Source: Methanosarcina sp. MTP4 (GTDB taxonomy: Archaea > Halobacteriota > Methanosarcinia > Methanosarcinales > Methanosarcinaceae). Taken from it: a DNA stretch of 64,000 nt. Location of the stretch: positions 4,116,808 to 4,180,807 of the forward strand of contig NZ_CP009505.1 in NCBI RefSeq assembly GCF_000970045.1. Reading direction: 5' to 3'. The notes under the pieces were generated by a model. The model worked only from the letters and a program-made list of their open reading frames with translations, was not told where the DNA came from and did no database searches. The translations under genes and the position numbers were made by a program. Positions 1-8,394 of the stretch are shown here, in pieces. The number at the start of each line of letters is the position of its first letter. Position 1 is the first letter of the stretch.

Positions 1-1229
1 AAGACCTTACTATTTCTGGTAGGTATCGTCGTGTTCCGGGGAATTATGAATGCCGTCGTGTCCCCTACGGTTTCGAATCCCAGTGTAAGAGAGGTGACGT
101 CGAGGAGCACAAGATTGCCGCCATCGACCTGCTGGTTCCCGGAACTTTTCAGGTACTCGTTTCCGAGGATCCCGGCCTGGACAGCCGCTCCCATAGCCAC
201 AACTTCATCAGGGTTAATGCTCTGAAGGGGGGATTTTTCCATGAAATCTTCTACCCGTTTCGCTACGGCAGGGATTCTGGTAGACCCGCCCACAAGAATG
301 ACTTCATCAATATCTTGAGGAGAAAGGCCTGCATCTTTCAGGGATTTTTCCATGATTGAAATGGTTTTATTAACAAGGTCCTCGGTCATTGCTTCGAATT
401 GTTCCCTTGAGACCTCCATATCCAGACGTTTATTTTCAGAAATGTAAGGGAGATCAACGTTTGCAGTCATAAGGGAAGACAGGTCAACCTTGCATCTCTC
501 CGCGGCTTCCTTGATACGCTGCATGGCCTCCACATTTTCAGAGAGATCGGTCCCTTCGGCTTCCTTAAACTCCGAGAGCAAATAATCGACGATTTTCCGG
601 TCGAAGTCATCACCACCAAGTTCAGTATCCCCACAGGTAGCCAGCACTTCGAAAACACCGTGTTTGATTTTGAGGATCGATACATCAAAAGTTCCGCCGC
701 CGAGGTCGTAAACCAGGATTTTCTGGTCCTGGACACCGTCTCTCAGGCCGTAGGCAAGGGCTGCCGCTGTAGGTTCGTTTATAACCCTCAGTACATCCAA
801 GCCTGCCATTTCCCCAGCTTTTTTCGTTGCGAAGCGCTGAGAATCGTTAAAATAAGCCGGAACCGTAATCACGGCTTTTCCAACAGCATCCCCAAGGTAT
901 TTCTCCGCATCGACTTTAAGCTTCTGGAGAATCATTGCAGAGATTCCGTGCGGTGTATAGTGCTCGTTGTTCAGCGGCACCCTGTAGTCAGGTTTTCCCA
1001 TATATCGCTTTATGGACTGAACGGAATTCTCGGGATTGGAAACTATCTGCCTTTTGGCGAGTTCTCCCACAAGCAGTTCATTCTTTTTTGAAAAACCTAC
1101 AACTGAAGGTGTAAGCCTTTTTCCTTCTGAGTTTGTAATGACCTTCGGTTCCCCGAGTTCGATTATTGCTGTACACGAATTGGTGGTCCCAAGGTCTATA
1201 CCCAATACTTTACTTCTGACTTGAGCCAT
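1..1229 (-). CDS. dnaK: Chaperone DnaK (Hsp70), 3' part missing
   Basis: This is the first 409 codons of Hsp70; the rest lies beyond the left edge. It would act as a cytosolic ATP-dependent foldase with DnaJ and GrpE. The start [19 protein letters not shown] carries the phosphate-1 loop. Later come the NDSQR and [11 protein letters not shown] segments, the phosphate-2 motif [18 protein letters not shown], and [10 protein letters not shown]. The frame reaches the start of the substrate-binding domain ([26 protein letters not shown]). Between IKRYMGK and YTPHGIS the chain is short, lacking the roughly 25-residue insert of proteobacterial DnaK, so it resembles the Gram-positive type. Archaeal DnaK is known to be of bacterial origin. 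It is divergent from the thermosome gene, and no grpE is found directly upstream. Confidence 0.97.
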   Translation of the reverse strand, partial: MAQVRSKVLGIDLGTTNSCTAIIELGEPKVITNSEGKRLTPSVVGFSKKNELLVGELAKRQIVSNPENSVQSIKRYMGKPDYRVPLNNEHYTPHGISAMILQKLKVDAEKYLGDAVGKAVITVPAYFNDSQRFATKKAGEMAGLDVLRVINEPTAAALAYGLRDGVQDQKILVYDLGGGTFDVSILKIKHGVFEVLATCGDTELGGDDFDRKIVDYLLSEFKEAEGTDLSENVEAMQRIKEAAERCKVDLSSLMTANVDLPYISENKRLDMEVSREQFEAMTEDLVNKTISIMEKSLKDAGLSPQDIDEVILVGGSTRIPAVAKRVEDFMEKSPLQSINPDEVVAMGAAVQAGILGNEYLKSSGNQQVDGGNLVLLDVTSLTLGFETVGDTTAFIIPRNTTIPTRNSKV

Positions 1230-1566
1230 AAAGTCCCCCAAAATTTTATTATGGAGACATGAGATATTAACTTTTCTATTACAGTATTTTGACCAATCTG
1301 TTCTACCAAACCAGAAAATGGACTATATCTGTATTATAATATTTATATTAGAAGTACTTAAGATATTAATTTTTCCATTAAAATATTGAAGTATATTATT
1401 AGTTCATACCTATATTAAACTTATTAAATAATTAGACCATTAAACTATTAAAACCTTTCAATCCTTTTAAACCATTAAACTATTAGAAATTTCAATATGT
1501 TCAAACCATAAAACCCTTAAAAGCATCATCTTTTAGATTACAAGACCCCCAATCACATTAAATTAC

Positions 1567-1668
1567 TTAGACCATTAAAAGATCAAATTCGTTCAAAACA
1601 TTAGACCATTAAAAGATCAAATTCGTTCAAAACATTAGACCATTAAAAGATCAAATTTATCCAAAACA
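1567..1668. repeat. 34-bp direct repeat, three tandem copies
   Basis: Units at 1567-1600, 1601-1634 and 1635-1668 begin ttagaccattaaaagatcaa. The first two are identical and the third differs at a few bases near its end. Partial 'accattaaac' echoes lie on both sides (1432-1530 and 1669-1700). Confidence 0.9.
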
Positions 1669-1795
1669 TTAAACCATTAAACTAGTTAAACCATTAAACC
1701 GGTTAACTGGAAAATTGAACTCCGTAAAATCCTCGCCTTTAAAAGATAGGCATCAGCAAATATTTTTTTACAATGAATAATTATGAAGGGTAGTA

Positions 1796-1917
1796 AAAAA
1801 CAAGTTTATCAGGAGCAGAAATGTTGAAAAAATTATAGAAATTGACCCTGATGAACAATTTCCTTTCCTGAGGAAAAAGCAGATCCGCCTCAAGTTGACC
1901 CCGGGAATTGAGATTTA
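1796..1917 (+). pseudogene. Possible gene remnant ending in TAG
   Basis: One frame reads about 40 protein-like residues (NVEKIIEIDPDEQFPFLRKK, then QIRLKLTPGIEI) up to a TAG at 1915-1917. It has no ATG and an upstream TGA. Past the TAG the frame stays open into the thermosome promoter. I do not recognise the family. It could be a decayed gene fragment or chance. Confidence 0.25.
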
Positions 1918-1996
1918 GAAGAAAGAGTTTGCACCGGCTTTATCGATGAGAAGAGCTGCGGAAGCGCAGATGTCCCACTTAAATCAATGGGATGAC

Positions 1997-2004
1997 TTTA
2001 TATA
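1997..2004 (+). promoter_or_regulatory. TATA box of the thermosome gene
   Basis: The sequence tttatata lies 70 nt before the ATG at 2074, which predicts a transcript start near 2028. A strong ribosome-binding site (ggagg, 2060-2064) precedes the start codon. Confidence 0.7.
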
Positions 2005-2073
2005 GAAGTACAAACATGTAAAATGCGTTTTTAATTCCAAGATACCAATTCACGCTAACGGAGGATTAGATAC

Positions 2074-3735
2074 ATGGCAGGACAAGGACAGCCAATATTC
2101 ATTTTAAGAGAAGGCAGCAAAAGAACCAGAGGCAGGGATGCCCAGAACAACAACATCATGGCCGCAAAGGCAGTAGCCGAAGCAGTCAGGACAACCCTCG
2201 GCCCCAAGGGAATGGACAAGATGCTTGTTGACGGCATGGGTGATGTGGTTATCACCAATGACGGTGCTACCATCCTTAAAGAGATGGACATCGAGCACCC
2301 CGCCGCAAAGATGGTTGTGGAAGTTTCCAAGACCCAGGACGAAGAAGTCGGAGACGGAACCACCAGTGCAGCTGTAGTCGCCGGCGAACTGTTAAAGAAA
2401 GCTGAAGATTTGATCGAACAGGAAATCCACCCCACCATCATCGCCTCCGGGTACAGGCTGGCAGCCGAAAAGGCCACTGAAGTCCTGAAATCCCTGGCAA
2501 TGACCGTGGAAATGTCCAACCGGAACCTTCTGATCAGCATTTCCGAAACAGCCATGACCGGAAAGGGCGCAGAGTCTTCCAAGAGGATTCTTTCCGAAAT
2601 CGCCGTGGACGCAGTTACCAGCGTTGTAGACATAAACGAAAAGAACACTGTGGACAAAGACAACATCAACGTTGTCAAGAAAGTAGGCGGCAGGGTAGAT
2701 GATTCCGAACTTATCCCCGGCATGATAATTGACAAGGAAAGAGTCCACACCAACATGCCCGAAAAAGTCAACGATGCAAAGATCGTCCTCCTGAACTCCG
2801 CAATCGAACTCAAGGACACCGAAGTGGACGCAGAAATCTCGATCACCTCTCCGGACCAGCTCCAGTCCTTCCTTGACCAGGAAGAAAAGATGCTCAAGGA
2901 CATCGTAAACAAGGTCATCGACAGCGGGGCAAACGTCGTGTTCTGCCAGAAGGGCGTTGAAGACCTGGCCCAGCACTACCTTGCAAAGGCAGGCATCTTT
3001 GCCGTGCGCAGAGTCAAGAAGAGCGACATGGAAAAACTCGCCCGTGCAACCGGCGGCAAGCTCATCACCAACATGGACGAGATTACCCCCGAAGACCTCG
3101 GATATGCCCAGTCCGTGGAAGAAAAGAGAGTTGGCGGCGACAACATGACCTTTGTCACCGGCTGTAACAACCCGAAGGCAGTTACCATCCTCCTCCGCGG
3201 CGGTACCGAGCACGTTGTGGACAGCATCGCCAGCGCCCTTGAAGACGCAATCCGTGTAGTAGGCGTGGCAATCGAAGACGAGAAGCTCGTTGCAGGTGGC
3301 GGCTCCCCTGAAGTGGAAGTTGCACTCAGGCTCCAGGAATACGCAGCAACCCTCGAAGGCAGGGAACAGCTTGCAGTTAAAGCCTACGCCGAAGCTCTCG
3401 AAGTCATCCCGAGAACCCTTGCAGAAAACGCAGGTCTCGACCCGATTGACATGCTCATGGAGCTTCGCTCCCAGCACGAGAAAGGCGTGAAGACCGCAGG
3501 TCTCGACGTCTACGAAGGAAAGGTTGTTGACATGTGGGAAGCCTTTGTGGTCGAACCCCTCAGAGTCAAGACCCAGGTAGTCAACGCCGCAACCGAGTCC
3601 GCAGTCATGATCCTCAGGATCGACGACATCATCGCCTCCACCCGTGCAGCCCCCAGCCCAGAAGAAATGGGCGGAATGGGCGGGATGCCCCCAGGAATGG
3701 GTGGAATGCCCCCTGGAATGCCTCCAATGATGTAA
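2074..3735 (+). CDS. Thermosome subunit (group II chaperonin)
   Basis: This 553-residue subunit belongs to the double-ring archaeal chaperonin that folds proteins in an ATP-driven cycle with a built-in lid. Family signatures are [15 protein letters not shown] (about 40-54), NDGATIL (64-70), [15 protein letters not shown] (about 92-106) and [10 protein letters not shown] (about 407-416). The C-terminal tail is Gly/Met-rich ([10 protein letters not shown] repeats), typical of ring-lumen tails. Length is normal for the family. The ATG at 2074 follows a ggagg ribosome-binding site. Methanosarcina species carry several thermosome paralogues and I cannot say which this is. It lies divergent from dnaK, so two chaperone systems share one spacer. 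Confidence 0.97.
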   Translation: MAGQGQPIFILREGSKRTRGRDAQNNNIMAAKAVAEAVRTTLGPKGMDKMLVDGMGDVVITNDGATILKEMDIEHPAAKMVVEVSKTQDEEVGDGTTSAAVVAGELLKKAEDLIEQEIHPTIIASGYRLAAEKATEVLKSLAMTVEMSNRNLLISISETAMTGKGAESSKRILSEIAVDAVTSVVDINEKNTVDKDNINVVKKVGGRVDDSELIPGMIIDKERVHTNMPEKVNDAKIVLLNSAIELKDTEVDAEISITSPDQLQSFLDQEEKMLKDIVNKVIDSGANVVFCQKGVEDLAQHYLAKAGIFAVRRVKKSDMEKLARATGGKLITNMDEITPEDLGYAQSVEEKRVGGDNMTFVTGCNNPKAVTILLRGGTEHVVDSIASALEDAIRVVGVAIEDEKLVAGGGSPEVEVALRLQEYAATLEGREQLAVKAYAEALEVIPRTLAENAGLDPIDMLMELRSQHEKGVKTAGLDVYEGKVVDMWEAFVVEPLRVKTQVVNAATESAVMILRIDDIIASTRAAPSPEEMGGMGGMPPGMGGMPPGMPPMM

Positions 3736-3805
3736 ATTTCTGAAAATAAGGTTTAAAATTCGGGCAAACCCCGAAAACGAGAAAAGAAGGTGCGGTTTTT
3801 AACTG

Positions 3806-3830
3806 CCCTTTTTTTCTTTAAAAATTTTTA
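3806..3830 (+). terminator. T-rich terminator after the thermosome
   Basis: An oligo-T run (3809-3815) and a second T-rich stretch lie about 75 nt beyond the TAA. Such runs are the usual archaeal intrinsic termination signal. No strong stem is seen. Confidence 0.5.
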
Positions 3831-4071
3831 GCCAGAAACACTTGTTTTCAGGAAAATGCCTGTTGCAGGAATTCAACCTGTTGCAGGTTTTTAACAAAAT
3901 TTCTTGTGAATCTCCAAGGTTCTTTTATAAGTCCCTTAACCGGGTCTTTTAAAGAATTAAACTACATTAGGGTCTTTTTTAAAAAGATTTGCAAGAAAAA
4001 CGCACATGATATTCTTCAAATAACAGGCACAAAAAATGAAAGCACACACATACTTTCATGCCAAAAGAATA
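3831..4071. other. Convergent spacer, thermosome to orc1
   Basis: No gene is seen in this spacer between convergent genes. It contains two copies of cctgttgcagg (about 3858-3885) and a run of AT-rich sequence. Confidence 0.5.
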
Positions 4072-5199
4072 TCAGGACTTTTCAAGACAGTTCAGGATGT
4101 CATTTGCTTTAAATTTTGTAGTTATTATCCGTGTCCTGCCCCTCTGTCCTTTCCCTGTAAAGTCAGCGTCCACGTAGTTTAGGGCCTGGAGTTTGTTGAC
4201 CATGCCGTAAAAGCGCGTGTATCCCAGGTCTGTGAGTTCATGAAAAGAATTATAAAGTTCCCCGGCCTGGATTTCCCCTTTCCTTGCAACCAGTCCCAGG
4301 AGGGCCTTTTCAGGCTCAGAGAGGAGGCTTATGCCCCTGCATAGATGCAGCAGTTTGGAAGCCTCATAGGCTTTTTCCACGTCTTCGGAAGAAATTGTGC
4401 GACTCCCTCTCCGCTCGGCATTGAACCCGGAACGTTTCAGCAGGTCGATCCCGACCCTCAGGTCCCCTGTCTTTTCCACGTAAGAGACAACCATTTCAAG
4501 CACTTCTTCGGAAACCACCTTCGGGTAAAAGCCGTACTTCACCCGGTCCCTCAAAATATCCAGGATCTCCTCATACCCATACCTGGGAAAAGAAACCTCT
4601 TCCGGCAAGAAAACCGAGTTGACCCGAGCATCAAGCCGGTAGAGGTCCGAGGCGTCGTTCACGATCCCGATTACCCCTATCCTGACCCCCGGATACTGTT
4701 CATGGGCTCGCAGGAGAGAATACATGACCTCATTTGCATGCCCTTCGTAGCAGAGGTAGTTGAGGTCGTCCAGGGCCAGGAGCAACACTTTTTCGGAGGA
4801 GATCAGGAAGTCCACAACATTTTCAAAAAGTTTTCGAAAGGCGACCCCGGAGCTAGGAGGGGAAATTCCAAAAAGTTTTTTGAAAATCCTGGAAATAACC
4901 GCAAAACGAGTGGAATCAATCTGGCAGTTGACCTTCACCGGCACGACACTGGTAGTGTGGGCCTCGACTTCCCTGAACACCTTCATGACCGCACTGGTCT
5001 TTCCCGTCCCCGGGGGCCCCACCAGCAAGCAGTTCATCGGACGCATGCCGCGCAGGGCGGGGCGAAGGGCAAACCTGAGCGAGTTCAACTGAGTGTCCCT
5101 GTGGGGAAAATAGTCAGGAAGGTGGTCAGGTTCGAGTACGGAGGGGTCCTTGAAAAGGGTCTCGTCCCAGAGTAGCATGTCGTTATTAGTCAAGAGCAA
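4072..5199 (-). CDS. cdc6: Orc1/Cdc6 replication initiator
   Basis: This 375-residue AAA+ ATPase recognises replication origins and loads the MCM helicase. The Walker A motif GPPGTGKT is at residues 61-68. The Walker B region LLLALDDLN is at about 139-147, and a sensor-2-like GDLRVGIDLL segment follows later. The last roughly 80 residues form the expected winged helix (ELTDLGYTRFYGMVNKL, then RGRTRIITTKF). The longest frame starts with TTG at 5199 after a ggag; an ATG lies at 5178, so the exact start is uncertain. It is transcribed away from a 440-bp AT-rich spacer with tandem 15-mers, a common arrangement for archaeal origins. Methanosarcinales usually have more than one Orc1 paralogue. Confidence 0.93.
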   Translation of the reverse strand: MLLTNNDMLLWDETLFKDPSVLEPDHLPDYFPHRDTQLNSLRFALRPALRGMRPMNCLLVGPPGTGKTSAVMKVFREVEAHTTSVVPVKVNCQIDSTRFAVISRIFKKLFGISPPSSGVAFRKLFENVVDFLISSEKVLLLALDDLNYLCYEGHANEVMYSLLRAHEQYPGVRIGVIGIVNDASDLYRLDARVNSVFLPEEVSFPRYGYEEILDILRDRVKYGFYPKVVSEEVLEMVVSYVEKTGDLRVGIDLLKRSGFNAERRGSRTISSEDVEKAYEASKLLHLCRGISLLSEPEKALLGLVARKGEIQAGELYNSFHELTDLGYTRFYGMVNKLQALNYVDADFTGKGQRGRTRIITTKFKANDILNCLEKS

Positions 5200-5280
5200 T
5201 TACTCCATTCGCTTATGAAAGGGTACACCGGATTCATGCGGTGAATTTTTGAATATTTTTTGGCTTTGGAATTATTTTCT

Positions 5281-5450
5281 TTTAGATTATACTTAGCTTT
5301 AGATTATTTTCATCCTTAAATTATGTAGCCTTAGATTATGTAACTCTAAATTATGTAGCCTTAGATTATTTTCATCCTTAAATTATGTAACTTTAAATTA
5401 TGTAACTTTAAATTATGTAACTTTAAATTATGTAACTTTAAATTATAATC
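5281..5450. repeat. AT-rich tandem 15-mer array beside orc1/cdc6
   Basis: About ten degenerate units of a 15-nt motif around aaattatgtaacttt. The last four (starting 5381, 5396, 5411, 5426) are near-perfect. The array is almost pure A+T with an iterated spacing. It sits within 250 bp of the orc1/cdc6 start, so an origin unwinding element is a reasonable guess. A short inverted pair caccg/cggtg lies at about 5229-5243. Confidence 0.85.
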
Positions 5451-5571
5451 ATCCTTAGGTTTTACATGATGTTTATTGTAATAAATCATATAAGATACAG
5501 CTTATAGGGTGTAACTTATTTTAAAATTTTACTCCCATCAACAATTTCGTCCGCATTAAACTTAAAACCCG

Positions 5572-5583
5572 CTTTATATAAAA
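5572..5583 (+). promoter_or_regulatory. TATA box of the CYTH/CHAD gene
   Basis: The sequence ctttatataaaa lies about 60 nt before the ATG at 5644. A second TATA-like stretch (catatataag, about 5625) overlaps the ribosome-binding region and is too close to serve. Confidence 0.5.
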
Positions 5584-5643
5584 AGCAAGTTATAATACGA
5601 GAATGACTATATTGCATGCAGTCATATATAAGAAGGGGAAAGC

Positions 5644-8256
5644 ATGGAAATCGAATCGAAGTTTCTTGTGATAGATGAAGCGGACTTCCGAGACCTTGAA
5701 AAGTTGTCCAGGTTGGGGGACTATTCCCTTTCCGAAACTGTGATCCAGCCCGTAGAGGACACCTTCCTGGATACGGAGGACATGGCTGTAATGGCATCAG
5801 GCTACTACCTGAGGATGCGGAAAGATGTCGGAAAAGAGGGACATTGGGTAACCATAAAAAGTCTGGGGGGGTTCGAAGGCGGAGCCCACAAAAGAGAAGA
5901 ACATGTCAGTTTTCTGCCTGAGGGACTTTCTCTTCTGGAATGCCCGGATGCCGGGATCAGGAACAGGATTTTCGAACTTAGCGCAGGTTTTGACCTGGGC
6001 CCAATCCTGAAACTTAAACAAAAAAGAGCTATCAGCCAGGTGAAACTTGGAGAAAGGCACGTAGCCGAACTCGCCCTGGACCGTGTGGAACTGAAAAGCG
6101 AAAACAGGGAAAAGACTTACAGCGAACTTGAAGTGGAACTGAAAAGCGGCGGGACATCCGAAGACCTGGCCACAATCTCAAAATACCTTATGGAAAATTA
6201 CGACCTGAGCTGGAGCCCCTTTTCCAAATTCGAAAGAGCCCTCCTCTTCGCGAGGAATCTTCCTGATAAGACCCTGCTTACCCACCAGGAAAGGGCTGTC
6301 TGCATGCAGCTCAGAGAACACAAGAATATCTACGGGAAACAGGCCGGAATTCTCCTGGAGCTTGACAGGGGCAAATCGAGTTCTGAACTGAGCCTCCTAT
6401 TTAAAATCTCCGAACCTGAAATCAAAACCCTGAACTTGAAGTTCGAAAAAGAGAGGCTTTCCTTCTTCCCCTTTGCAACGGACGAAGCCGCAGACAGGGA
6501 ACTCCACTTTAACTCCGGAAGCGGGATACTGGACCAGGGCTGGGAAGCCATGGGTTTCGAGGAATGGACTTCCGAATCCCTCTTTGAACGCTACAGTGCG
6601 GACGAGGCAAAGGCAAAAAGGGTCAGAGATGCTGCCCTTACCCTCTTTGACGGGCTTTCCCCCTACCACGGACTTGGACCCGAAGAGAAGGAACTGCTGG
6701 CTCTGGCAGCCCTCATGGAAGACATTGGGATTTCCACATCCAGGGAAGAAAAAGCCCGGATGGGTAAGGAAATTCTCCTGAGCCACCCCCTGAAAGGTCT
6801 CCAACTCCGCAGTTTACGCATGCTCGCCCTGATTACAGAACTTCAGGACCCCGGAGTCAGTGAAAAAAATCTCGGGCAGGCCCTTAAAGGGTCACATATC
6901 CGGCTCCCTCCGGGGCTCCAGAATAAAGCCCTGGTGCTCGCAGCCTTCGTCCGGATTGCAGACCTTCTGGAAACCCAGGCTTCCCCTGTCCGGCCCGGCA
7001 GGATCCGGCAGCTCGAAGACGCCCTGGAAATCGAGCTGATAGGAACTGATGCGGAAAAAGCCGGAAAGAAAGCAGCAAAGCGAAGCGAACTCTGGGAATA
7101 CCTTTTCGGCACAAAACTCTGGTTCACCCCGACGGAGGAATCGTATGAACCCCAAACTGAAGAAGAAAAAGAGGGAGCGAAAGAAAAAGTCGGAGAAAAA
7201 GTAGAAGAGAAAAGAGAAAAAGCCGAAAAGGAAAGAGAAGCAGCTAAAGAGAAGAAAAAAGGCAAAGCTTCCAAAAAATTCACCGTCAAACCCGGAGATT
7301 CCATGGGAGAAGTCGCCCACAGGATTTTCTCCTACCAGTTTGGTCAGATGCGGTCCCACGAAAAAGGAACCCTGAAAGGGGAGGATATCGAAGAACTCCA
7401 TGACATGCGGGTTGCGGTCAGACGCATGCGGGCGGCATCAAAGGTCTTTAAAACTTATCTTGACTCAAGGCAGCTGGGCCCGCACATGAAGGGGCTTAGA
7501 CGGACCCTGGGAGCCATGGGAGATGTCCGGGATCTGGACGTTTTCCGGGAAAAGGCAGAGGAGTATCTGGAAACCCTGCCCGAGGGCCACGAACATGACC
7601 TTGAACCCCTCTTTGCCGTACTCGAAGAAGAAAGGGAAAAAGCCCGGAAGACCATGCTTGCGTACCTGAACAGCGAAAAATACGCCCGTTTCAAGAAGGA
7701 GTTCTCGGAATTCCTTGAAGTCCCGGGGGCAGGGGAGCTTCCTACCAGCAACAAAAAACATGACGCTCTTCCCCACAGGGTAAAGGACGTACTCCCCTCA
7801 GTGATTTATGCCCGCTTCTCCGACATAGGTGCCTATTCCGAATGGGTGGAAGGGCCTTACGTCTCTGTAGAGCGCCTGCACAGGCTCAGGATAGCCGCCA
7901 AGGGGCTGCGCTACACTTTCGAGTTCTTCGAAGACGTCTTGGGAGACAATGCAAAAATAATGATCAAGGACTTAAAGGGCCTGCAGAACCACCTGGGAGA
8001 CCTGCACGACGCCGTGGTCGCAATCGACCTCCTGAGTTCTTACATGAGGACCGGGGCCTGGGGCCTTGCAGAAAGCGAAACCGGGAAAAAACCCGGGAAA
8101 CAAGCAAATCTTGAAGGAATGGAAGGAATTGAAATCTACCTGGCGTCCAGAGAAGAAGAACTCCGGACCCTTCTCGACACGTTCCCCGAAGCCTGGGCAA
8201 ATTTCAGGAGCAAAGAGTTCAGGGAAAAGATCGAAGAAGCTATCGAAAACCTGTAA
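5644..8256 (+). CDS. CYTH / Ppx-HD-like / CHAD fusion protein
   Basis: This 870-residue cytosolic protein has three recognisable parts. Residues 1 to about 200 form a CYTH domain with the MEIESK form of the ExExK motif; this family binds triphosphates or polyphosphate and often hydrolyses inorganic triphosphate. Residues of about 205-500 contain a helix-turn-helix-like stretch, then a region that aligns by eye with the C-terminal HD domain of the neighbouring Ppx. Its metal motif is lost: LAALMEDIG at 354-362 replaces ATLHDIGK. After a Glu/Lys-rich linker (about 505-543), residues 546-865 form a CHAD domain, a helical polyphosphate-binding module (HDMRVAVRRMRAASKVF near its start). It lies convergent to ppx and next to ppk, so a role in polyphosphate binding or turnover is likely. 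The actual reaction is not known. Confidence 0.9.
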   Translation: MEIESKFLVIDEADFRDLEKLSRLGDYSLSETVIQPVEDTFLDTEDMAVMASGYYLRMRKDVGKEGHWVTIKSLGGFEGGAHKREEHVSFLPEGLSLLECPDAGIRNRIFELSAGFDLGPILKLKQKRAISQVKLGERHVAELALDRVELKSENREKTYSELEVELKSGGTSEDLATISKYLMENYDLSWSPFSKFERALLFARNLPDKTLLTHQERAVCMQLREHKNIYGKQAGILLELDRGKSSSELSLLFKISEPEIKTLNLKFEKERLSFFPFATDEAADRELHFNSGSGILDQGWEAMGFEEWTSESLFERYSADEAKAKRVRDAALTLFDGLSPYHGLGPEEKELLALAALMEDIGISTSREEKARMGKEILLSHPLKGLQLRSLRMLALITELQDPGVSEKNLGQALKGSHIRLPPGLQNKALVLAAFVRIADLLETQASPVRPGRIRQLEDALEIELIGTDAEKAGKKAAKRSELWEYLFGTKLWFTPTEESYEPQTEEEKEGAKEKVGEKVEEKREKAEKEREAAKEKKKGKASKKFTVKPGDSMGEVAHRIFSYQFGQMRSHEKGTLKGEDIEELHDMRVAVRRMRAASKVFKTYLDSRQLGPHMKGLRRTLGAMGDVRDLDVFREKAEEYLETLPEGHEHDLEPLFAVLEEEREKARKTMLAYLNSEKYARFKKEFSEFLEVPGAGELPTSNKKHDALPHRVKDVLPSVIYARFSDIGAYSEWVEGPYVSVERLHRLRIAAKGLRYTFEFFEDVLGDNAKIMIKDLKGLQNHLGDLHDAVVAIDLLSSYMRTGAWGLAESETGKKPGKQANLEGMEGIEIYLASREEELRTLLDTFPEAWANFRSKEFREKIEEAIENL

Positions 8257-8394
8257 GATGATCCTTCATGAGTTTCATTAATTAAAATTTTTTCAGGTGC
8301 CATTCAGCTTTTGTTTTCCTGAAAATTTATCGCGGCAGGCGGGAAGACCCCTTCCTCAACAGCCAGAGAGGGCAGGGAGGAGGGATAGTTGACA

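Larger units (their letters stand above)
1230..2073. other. Intergenic region between divergent dnaK and thermosome
   Basis: This spacer of about 840 bp is very AT-rich. It holds a 34-bp tandem repeat (1567-1668), many looser 'accattaaa' motifs around it, a possible gene remnant (about 1796-1917) and the thermosome promoter. No intact gene is seen. Both flanking genes are heat-shock chaperones, so control elements for both are expected here. Confidence 0.7.

Noticed and set aside
1567-1668. CRISPR-like array
   Set aside because: The 34-bp units are directly adjacent, with no spacers.
2055-3477. Long minus-strand frames inside the thermosome gene
   Set aside because: High-GC third positions of the thermosome gene open the opposite frames; codon use and motifs support only the plus strand.
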